From positions 454,792 to 518,791 of the forward strand of contig NW_003314368.1 in the NCBI RefSeq assembly GCF_000143415.4: a stretch of DNA of 64,000 nt, given 5' to 3'. Shown here one piece after another: positions 55,542 through 64,000 of this stretch (its first letter is position 1; each line of letters opens with the position of its first letter). Source of the stretch: Selaginella moellendorffii (taxonomy: Eukaryota > Streptophyta > Lycopodiopsida > Selaginellales > Selaginellaceae). The notes beneath the pieces were generated by a model, which was given only the letters and a program-made list of their open reading frames with translations, ran no database searches and was not told the origin of the DNA. Made by a program: the position numbers and the translations under genes.

Positions 55542-57137
55542 GCGACTAAATTTTTCATTTTACTTTAGTCACTTAACCACACCTCCAACCACTTGGAGGA
55601 GTCTCACTCACAACCTCCATAAATCCTATTCCGGACTTAGGGATTTGCTAGCCCCAAGAATGGCATCCGTGCCACTCAACCGTTGCACTTGGTCCAAATG
55701 CTCTACGTGTCTAGTCCCATGATTGACACCCAAAGGTACCATTGACATATCGGCCCGTTACACCAAGGCCATACCCATTCACCTTCACGAGTGGTCATCC
55801 CAGATCCACTCTTTAGCATCTTTAAGATGCCTACAGACATGGGGAATACCCTTCCCCAATATCCTTTTGTCAGTTCCTACTAAGTCTCTTTTCTGTCTAT
55901 GGCCATGTTTGCCAACACTGCCACTCGATCAAGGCCCGTAGGCCTGGCCATTAAGTCTCATTATCTTTTGGGACTTCCTCACCATGTGACCATATCCTTA
56001 GTCACTACACTAGAGGACTGCTCCTCCTCCTTTCCCCAGTTTGGGACTTCGGGACAACATTTTGGAACACCGTGGCCCTATGTGAGCTCCGTGGGTATTC
56101 TCCCCACCTTCCACCTTTAGGTGCTCTAGCCATGGGCTCAGAACGAAGTTCCGTTGAGCCATACCAGGTATCCAAGTAGGTAGTGCCACCCACACTTGGA
56201 CTGAGAACATCGACCATTCAATCTCCCAGGGAAAGTAGCCGGCTCTTGAACACTTCACCAAGCTACCCCGCTTGTTGGTCTGTATTCACTCTAACCTTGG
56301 ACCTCTTAGTGGTTATCCCATCACCCAACACCTAGGTACAGCCTTCCTTGGCCAAATTGGCCTTTTCTGGCCAAACTGGCTCCACTAGAGTCCTCCCCTT
56401 ACTATACTTTTGGAGCTCACCAAACCCCCTAGGGTCTGGGAGATGAACGCTTTGGGCTTTCACCCTCTCAGACTTGAACTCAGACTCGGACTCGGACTCG
56501 GACTCGGACTCAGACATGGACTCAGACTTGGGCTTGGGCTTGGGCTCGGTCTCAGCCTCGGCTTTGGTCTCAATCTCGGTCTCGGTCCCGGTCTTGGTCC
56601 CGGTCTCGACTTCGGACTCCATCTCGGGTCCTTCTCGAACTCCATCTCGGATTCCATCTCGGGTCTATCTCGAACTCCATTTCGGTCCATCTCGAACTCC
56701 ATCTTGGACTCCATCTCGGGTCCATCTCGGACTCCATCTCAAGTTCATCTCGAACTCCATCTCAGACTCCATCTCAGGTCCATCTCGAACTCCATCTCGG
56801 ACTTCATTTTGGGTCCATCTCGGACTCCATCTCGGGTCCATCTTAGGTCCATCTCGGACTCCATCTCGGGTCCATCTTGGGTCAATCTCGGACTCCATCT
56901 CGAACTCCATCTCGGGTCCATCTCGGATCCTCTTGTGTCCCTTTTCTAAAGACTCTTTTATTGCTCACTTCATGCTCATTCCTTGAGCACTCCGTTGGGA
57001 GTTCCACTCCCGCTCTTGACCTTTCAAGTCGAAGCCTTTTAGTCCAAATGTGTTACGCTCGTTTGGCTTTCGCTTTGGCCACTACCACGTGGCACCCTTT
57101 CGGCTCCACTTTGGGGCTTAGGGATTTGTGTCTCACA
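55537..57137 (-). repeat. 3' LTR of the LARD-like element (left)
   Basis: 1,601 bp. It matches the right LTR throughout and is longer mainly because of extra units in the internal minisatellite. It lacks a block present in the right LTR near 61,494-61,562. Confidence 0.85.
56465..56935. repeat. minisatellite inside the left LTR
   Basis: Two adjoining arrays occur: 6-bp units (GGACTC/GGGCTT) at about 56,465-56,620, then CTCGGACTCCAT/CTCGGGTCCAT units at about 56,620-56,935. They create artificial frames rich in Gly-Leu, Ser-Asp, Glu-Ser or Arg-Pro. Confidence 0.85.
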
Positions 57138-60100
57138 ACTCCACCACCCATAGACGAAGTTCGATGTCCTCATCGAACGATAAACTATTTTATAAAGTAA
57201 TACCAATATGTATTACCCTTCCCATCCTTGGCATCTAGCCAATATTCGTCAAGGGTCGGACACCAAAAGCTCACTTTGCCTTGTCTACCCTCTAAAGAGC
57301 ATAGTCTCTCCAACATAAAGACTCGATTGACCACTTGTGGTGGTTTTTTCCCTTTTATTGGTTTAGCTTTTGCTAAACCCATTAGAAACACCTTCTCTAT
57401 CTCAATTCCACTACTCATTGTCGAGTAGTCTTAACTTCTATCGATATAACCATTCATCTTTGGAACTTTTAGTCTTGACTTTTCGAAGTCAATTTCCTAA
57501 GTGTCCTTGACACCTTTCATTACATATATTGTGCAAACTTCATTTCCCCATCCTAGGGAGTTCTCTAATTGAGGGCACCCTCCTCCTTTCTATTTTGTGC
57601 CACTTTTGACACCAAGTTCCAGTTATCATAAGTTGTGCTAGAGTTGTTCATGGCCCTATCATTTGGCTACTTTGCCACTCCCTCCCTTGGAGCTTTCACC
57701 TTTGCTAACTTGGAGCAATTAGGAATCCATCCTTGGAAGCACACTTCCTTTCTCACAATCTGTTAGCATATAACATATTAGTGTTCCATGCCTAACTTTG
57801 CCATTTGGATTCCTTCTAATGAACTCCATGGCCCACACTTGGCCACTAGATTTTTTGCTTTCATCCGTTGATTGTTGCACTTGGGCAACATAAGATTACT
57901 ACCTCCATTCTTGAGGTATCTTTTTGGTTCTATGACAAAGGCTCTACTTTGCTAAGTCCAGAGGGTGCTTACCCCTAGTAGGTCTATTTAGTATTTTCTT
58001 CTACAAGCTCCATCCATGGCCTAACTTTGCGACCCTTCCATAGGTCTCTCCTAAAGACTACTTTCTTGGACTTACTATACTATCGTATTGGCACAACTGA
58101 TTTCCCTTTAGTGCTCTTCTTTAGGTGTGCTTCCCACTTGGTCACCTTGACCAAATCACACCATTATCAATAGTTCAAATCAACACTTTGAACTAGGAAT
58201 CATATTCCTTAACCCAAACAAAGACCTTATCCTTATTTAGCCACACGATCACTTAGTGATCTCATCTTGACCCCTTAACAGGTTTACCAATAAGAACTAG
58301 ACCCTTTTTAAATTGTTGACTATGACTTCGAGGTCATCCCCCATACTTGGCAGTGTGCCCAAGCTAGCCCTTCCGACCAAGGATCCATAGCAACTGAGGC
58401 TGGGTGTCCCCATCTCATTCACCACGTCCTTGGTGCCCTTTGCACTAAAGTGGTCAAGTTAGATATGCCGAGCTTTCACGACTCCGGAGCATCCCCCATT
58501 TGGCGGTGTGCCCAAGCCAATCTCCTCACTAAGAGTTCATGACCACCGAAATATGAGTGTCCTCATATTCCAAACCATCACCACACCCTTGTGATTTGGG
58601 ACTCGAACCCAAGCACTAGAGGGTTGGGACTTGAACCCAACCTCCGTATATGCATCTACGGATGACATCACCCTAGATGCCTGGTGTGACTCCCCATGCC
58701 GGTGCACCAATTTATATCCAAAGTGCGTTACGGATCATAACTTAGGAACCTAGTCCCTCCATATTGTCAAGTCCTCTCACTTGACAAGTCTATGATCATG
58801 TATAGACCCTTCCATGCTTGGCCCTATGGGCCACCCTTTTTGAAGTTAGCACTTTCAACTAGGGGATTTGTTCCCCTAACTTGCTACTCTCGCTTCGCAA
58901 GTCATCCGACCAATCTAACATAGTTTCATGCATAAGCGTGAAAGTCCTTAACCATCGACTTTCGTTCAAAGTCATCCCTTTGAACATTCGGGAACTACTT
59001 CCTAACTTGGATAGCATTGCCTCATGACAAGTTTCAAGACCACGCTTTTGCTATGTTACTCTGATTTCGCGCGTTCTATGAACCATTTACACTTGGCTTT
59101 CTAGGTACTATGCTACATAAAATTGTCTTTGGGAACCTTGAAGGAACTCTATCCCTTAGCTTGCTAAAGCCTCTCCTTTCCCAGATCTAAGAGCCTAAGC
59201 ATTCGATCAGAGTGAATGAAGAGAGTGATTTTCTCTCTTTGCAAGAAAAATAGCTAGGCTTTCTAATTGCCATATGGTCTAGTATGGACAATTCCATGCT
59301 TTAGACTCTTCATGGCACCACAGTTGCTAATAACAACATGCTCGAGCGCCCACTTGATTCTCCACTCTCAATTGACATAACCACCTTTGGTTATGCTCTT
59401 CGATTCTTATGGTTTGGTTCTATCCCCTTACTACTTACTTTTGGCCTCACACATTTCCTTTGGTTATTCGCTTCCAAACTAGGAGGATAGCTTTGCACTT
59501 TCTACCATGCTTTAACAAGTATTCTTGAGGATGAACCTACCCGATAGCTTAGGGAGTGGTTCCTCAATTCGGGTATGCTCACCTTATAATCCCACACACC
59601 AGGATTAATGTTGCTACATATAGACCTTTATATGGCTATTATTAGCCTTGCCAAAATTCTATTTTTGGCTTTGTTCAATTCAAGTAAACGGACTTCTCTC
59701 GTCTTTGCAACCTTGGACGTTTGGATAGCACCTTCTATCCATCATTCACTAAGGATTTAATCCCTTGGGCTTTGTCTATTGCCCTCGCGATATCAAACAC
59801 CACCTCTTGGTGTTCTAGATGTTTAGATGTCCCAATGATGGACTCTTTGACAATGAACATTCCCTTTTACAACATTGACTTACTATATAGGCACATAAGT
59901 AATTTATCCCCTCTATCTAACTTTTTTATGCCATTAAGAAGTCTTGGGTAGCTACCTGCTACCAGTTTAATTGATTATTTTACACTTTTTGTTTAGTTGC
60001 CTCATAGTTGTCAAGTCCTACAACTCATTGCTGGTGCTTCCACACCTCTATCATTATCTAGGTCACCACACTTCAATTGCATGCCTTCTAGCTTAGGCTA

Positions 60101-61226
60101 TGCCATTCCCATTTCCATTAGGATTCCTTTGGGAAGGGGTTCTCGTGAACCCGCCAACTCACCTTAAGGTATTACGCCTTGGCACATTTGGTGTCTCCAC
60201 ACCATCAGCTCCATGAGCTTACTTTTATGACACTTCTTACTTGTGCCTAGGTCCATGCCAAGACCAATACAGTTCTTTCTCATACCAATTATCCGTTAAC
60301 ACTACACCATAGAGTTTACTCACAACTTTGTGTCAAAGTTGTTTCTTCTAGGAACACCTTCCCCACAACTTTAGTATGGCACATTCCGCCATCGATGAGA
60401 TACTCACTGTTCTCATACTTAGATATTATGATCGTCTTCAACCTTCGTGGGGCACAACAAACCTCAGTCCAAATGCTTTTAGCAATCCCTTAGGACCATT
60501 CTTTGACTCTACTTGAGTCATTTAGCATTTTTGGACTTTAAAATCTAATAACCCATAAGGTCCTATTTAAGGTGCTAGCTCGTTGGAATACAATTTCTTG
60601 TATTTATGTCCTACTCATAAGGACCATCTTTACAAGTGTCACTCCAACACTTGATGTTATTCCCTGGGGGCAACTTTTGCCTCTTAGGACTACTTGTCTA
60701 TGTGATGAGATTACTAACTCATCCTTTAAGTACACCCCTAACTCCTTGGGTTGTTTTAGCATTTATTAAAGGTGGCCTCAACTACCATTTCAAGGACTTG
60801 TGTCCTTTTCCGTATTTGACCTTCCACGGTCATTAAGTTTGGTCTCAAATTCATGAGCACCAACCTCAACTATATAAGGATAATCTAATGACTCCTTTAT
60901 TGTTTTGGAGTCTTTATTTTTCCTGTGATCCCAACTATAGTTGTTTACCACAACTACATTAGTCAGTTTGCTGAGTCAAACGTTCATTTGGATCACATCC
61001 TCAACTGTTTGAGGAAAACCTTATACTGTTCCCAAGATCCCGAAGTTGTTCCATTATTCGACCTTTTCTATCCACCACCTCACGTACAAGTTCACATATG
61101 AATTGTAGTGGAGAGCCATGTCTTCCCGACCTACTACTCCTCACGGATAGGCCCACTCCTAGGACCTTCTGATGCCAACACCAGTGGTGATATACTTGAG
61201 CACTAATAAAAGTCGGACTAAGGAAC

Positions 61227-61241
61227 AGCTATGATACCAAA
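61227..61241 (-). other. primer-binding site of the LARD-like element
   Basis: On the minus strand TTTGGTATCATAGCT lies within two bases of the LTR end; it resembles the initiator-tRNA-Met primer site. Confidence 0.65.
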
Positions 61242-61242
61242 T

Positions 61243-62726
61243 TGTAAGCGACTAAATTTTCCATTCTACTTTAGTCACTTAACCACACCTCCGACCATTT
61301 GGAGGAGTCTCACTCACAATCTCCATAAGTCCTATTCCAGACTTGAGGACTTGCAAGCCCCAAGAATGGCATCCGTGCCACTCAACCGTTGCACTTGGTC
61401 CAAGTGCTCCATGTGTCTGGTCCCACGACTAACACCCAAAGGTACCATTGACATATCGGCCCGTTACGCCAAGGCCATGCCCATTCACCTTTGCCACACT
61501 AGTAGTCCAATACCACTAGCATCACAGTCCTGTCTCTCCAAAACTGGGTCATCCATCCACGAGTGGTCATCCCAGATCCACTCCTTAGCATCCTTAGGAT
61601 GCCTATAGATATGAGGAATAGCCTTCCCCAATATCCCTTTGTCAGTTCCTACCAAGTCCCTTTTCTATCCATAGCCATGTTCGCCGACACTGCCACTCGA
61701 TCAAGGCCCGCAGGCCTAGCAACTAAGTCCTATTGTCCTTTGGGACTTCCTCACCATGTGATGTATCCTTAGTCACTACACTAGAGGACTGCTCTTCCTC
61801 CTTTCCCTAGTTTGGGACTTTGGGACAACATTTCGGAACACCGTGGCCCTACGCAAGCCCCATAGGTACTCTCCCCACCTTCTGCATTTAGGTGCTCTAG
61901 CCATGGGCTTAGAGTGAGGTTCTATTGAGCCACACCAGGTATCCAAGTAGGTAGTGCCACCCACACTTGGACTGAGAGCATCGACCATTCGATCTCCCAG
62001 GGGAATTAGAGCCGGCTCTTGAACATTTCACCAAGCTACCCCGCTTGTTGGTCCGTATTCACTCTAACCTTGGACCTCCCAGTGGTTATCACATCACCTA
62101 ACACCTGGGTACAGCCTTCTTGGGCCAAACTGGCCTTTTCTGGCCAAATTGGCTCCACTAGAGTCCTCCCCCTTACTATACTTTTGGAGCTCACCAAACC
62201 CCCTAGGGTCTGGGAGATGAATGCTTTGGGCTTTCACCCTCTCAGACTCGAACTCGGACTCGGACTTGGACTCGGACTTGGACTCGGACACGGACTCAGA
62301 CTTGGGCTTGGGCTTGGGCTCGGTCTCAGCCTCAGCCTTGGTCTTGGTCTCGGTCTTGGTCCCTGTCTCGACTTCGGACTCCATCTTGGGTCCTTCTCGG
62401 ACTCCATCTCGGATTCCATCTCGGGTCTATCTCAGACTCCATCTCAGACTCCATCTCGGTCCATCTCGGACTCCATATTGGGTCCATCTCGGACTCCATC
62501 TTGGGTCCATCTCGGGTCCTTTCGTGTGCTTTTTCTAAAGACTTTTTTATTGCTCACTTCATGCTCGTTCCTTGAGCACTTCGTTGGGAGTTCCACTCCT
62601 GCTCTTGACCTTTCAAGTCGAAGCCTTTTAGTCCAAACGTGTTATGCTCGTTTGGCTTTCGCTTTGGCCACTACCATGTGGCACCCTTTCGGCTCCACTT
62701 TGGGGCTTAGGGATTTGTGTCTCACA
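61243..62726 (-). repeat. 5' LTR of the LARD-like element (right)
   Basis: 1,484 bp, matching the left LTR. It has a shorter minisatellite (about 62,245-62,525). Confidence 0.85.
62245..62525. repeat. minisatellite inside the right LTR
   Basis: It is made of the same two unit types as the left LTR but about 190 bp shorter, showing array change after insertion. Confidence 0.8.
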
Positions 62727-62731
62727 CTCGC
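62727..62731. other. target-site duplication, right copy
   Basis: CTCGC directly outside the right LTR pairs with TTCGC at 55,532-55,536. Confidence 0.65.
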
Positions 62732-63955
62732 GCTTTGTAAAGTCTAGATATGTGCAAGAAGGAAATTCATGAATGGCAATTATGTACTCTCCACTTTTTG
62801 TTTTGACTATGTACTCCTTTGCAAGCGTAGTGATGTACTTTGTGAAGAGAATCTCACACTCAAGTGTTTGAGCCAAGTTTATTTTGCCCTGCTTCTGCTT
62901 GGAGACGGTATTAATAAATTTAACTGCCTTACTTTTTTGTGTTGGCCTCATGTGCATCTCTGTAGGAATAATTCTGGTTTTGTCACTCATGTCTCCAACT
63001 CTCCTCTCAAGATTGAAACCAGATTTCTCAAGGTTTTCAATCTCATTTGAGGTGAGCACGATCTCATTAGCAACTGGCCATTCTTTAGGTACTGCATCAG
63101 GTTTAGTCACTATAGTGTCTTCAAGCCGCTTCATATGGTTGGCGTCGGTGTTGCAACAATATAGCCAGCACCATCTCGAAAATCTTACTTGCTTTCGTTC
63201 CCTATAGAAATATGGGGCTGGAACAGAAGCAGATTTGTCATCACGAATCCAGGCCCAACCCTTGCCCCTCGGAAGCATCCCCACACACCTTACATTCAAT
63301 TTTGCTAGCACACGTCGGATTGCCCATTGCTTCGGCTCTATGCTACGGTAAGCAATTTCAACCTGTTGCGATGCACTCTCTTCATCAGCCACTTGAGGTG
63401 GCTTGGTCCGAGAGTGGTGTCTTGGAGCAGAATGGTACTCGACATCAAGTCTGTGAGAGATTTTCGCTCCAAGATTTGTATCATCTTCCCTAGCAAAGGA
63501 AAAATGACGTTTTGAGCAGACCGTCTTCATATCACCAATAGAAGCTCGAGGAGTGTACTCCATAGATGTGCCATAGACCACTTCCTCAACTGCAGTTGCC
63601 ACTATTCGAGTGGATGGAGTTAATTTTCTCTTCATCCTATCATGTAACATCTCAATAAAAGGCTTTGTTCTCACGTATCTTCCTTCCTCGAATACCAGTG
63701 CCTTTGAAGATTGCTCTATAACATGTATCAAATCTGATAGATAGACTTTGTATAGACTTATCTTCCCTTTCCCTGCCTCAGAGGAATGCCAACTCCAGTG
63801 CTTACTTTCAGAGAGATTCATAGTTGGGGTGTATGCGAGGTCCTCAAGTGGTTGATCCTAATGGAAAAGGCAATATTAAGAGATAATAAAATGAGAAGAA
63901 AAAATAGAAACCAACTTGAAAAGAGTGCTGTCCCTACTGGAACATCCTAACTTCC
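62727..63955 (-). pseudogene. SWIM zinc-finger protein gene, 5' part, interrupted by LTR element
   Basis: SWIM domains occur in MULE-type transposases, FAR1-like proteins and other DNA-binding proteins. The main exon (about 62,727-63,857, minus) stays open for about 377 codons. It starts DQPLEDLAYTPTMNLSESKH after an acceptor at about 63,858, and ends with the first half of the SWIM motif, SCTYLDFTKRE, at the LTR border. A likely upstream exon at about 63,914-63,955 ends DSTLFKL, with a 56-bp intron. The true start is beyond the window or lost. The motif has Tyr where the second Cys of CxC is expected, so zinc binding may already have been lost. No transposase DDE core is seen in this part. 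The insertion separates the last about 50 codons. Confidence 0.65.
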
Positions 63956-64000
63956 CACCACCCTAACTATGACTCAAGTTGTGGTAGGCAACTTATGTTT

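Larger units (their letters stand above)
55537..62726 (-). mobile_element. LTR retrotransposon without visible coding capacity (LARD-like)
   Basis: The LTRs 55,537-57,137 and 61,243-62,726 both begin TGTAAGCGAC and end GTCTCACA, giving the canonical TG...CA. Next to the right LTR the minus strand has TTTGGTATCATAGCT (61,227-61,241), a tRNA-Met-type primer-binding site. Next to the left LTR it has GGGTGGTGGAGT, a purine tract. The element is therefore oriented on the minus strand. The internal 4.1 kb (57,138-61,242) has no open frame above about 77 codons, and I can find no protease, reverse transcriptase or integrase motif. This fits a large retrotransposon derivative that moves with enzymes of another element, or a very decayed autonomous copy. 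Confidence 0.8.

Noticed and set aside
56410-56949. Open frames with Gly-Leu, Ser-Asp and Ser-Pro repeats that look like structural or phospho-repeat proteins
   Set aside because: They are translations of the LTR minisatellite, seen in several frames and both strands.
62019-62747. 242-codon plus-strand open frame
   Set aside because: It runs through the right LTR and its minisatellite and ends at the LTR edge; no protein family is recognisable.

Overview
This is plant nuclear DNA, most likely from a lycophyte close to Selaginella moellendorffii. The gene-rich part has very compact genes with introns of about 50-90 bp, often separated by only 70-170 bp. It includes a flagellar dynein-regulatory-complex gene, which fits a land plant with swimming sperm. 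It also carries plant-specific families: a group A bZIP, germin-like proteins, DUF3527, PLS-type PPR sequences, AP2 domains and an A-type P450. The species name is an inference from these features.

Region 1 (1-19 kb) is ordinary gene space. Four minus-strand genes run head to tail: mitochondrial 3-oxoacyl-ACP synthase (with a decayed 3' duplicate beside it), DRC4/GAS8, NUP93 and a DUF3527 protein. A small plus-strand gene resembling succinate dehydrogenase subunit 7 follows. It is convergent with a group A bZIP gene, which is divergent from the plus-strand UTP6 gene. Two tandem germin-like genes on the minus strand close the region.

Region 2 (19-38 kb) is a nest of insertions. An AP2-domain gene relic (minus) is cut in an intron at about 19.74/37.95 kb by a Ty3/gypsy LTR element (plus). 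The protease and reverse transcriptase of that element lie at 20.0-21.7 kb, and its integrase lies at 35.3-37.0 kb. The element is itself opened inside RNase H by about 13.6 kb of other DNA. That DNA contains a PPR pseudogene, broken pfkB-kinase pieces, an intact-looking P450, a second retroelement remnant, fragments of an unknown gene and of TFIIA-L, and an inverted second copy of the PPR pseudogene. A foldback repeat sits in the 3' LTR.

Region 3 (38-47.4 kb) is a cluster of degenerate AP2-domain genes. Two of them form a nearly perfect 1.7 kb inverted repeat.

Region 4 (47.4-64 kb) is AT-rich and repeat-rich. It holds a broken helical-repeat-like pseudogene, a 0.35 kb direct repeat, and a SWIM zinc-finger gene split by a 7.2 kb LTR element (55,537-62,726, minus). 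The element's long internal region shows no coding capacity. Target-site duplication and a continuous reading frame show the exact insertion point.

All function calls come from protein motifs read by eye; no database search was possible. Coordinates of genes with introns are the outer limits of the coding region.
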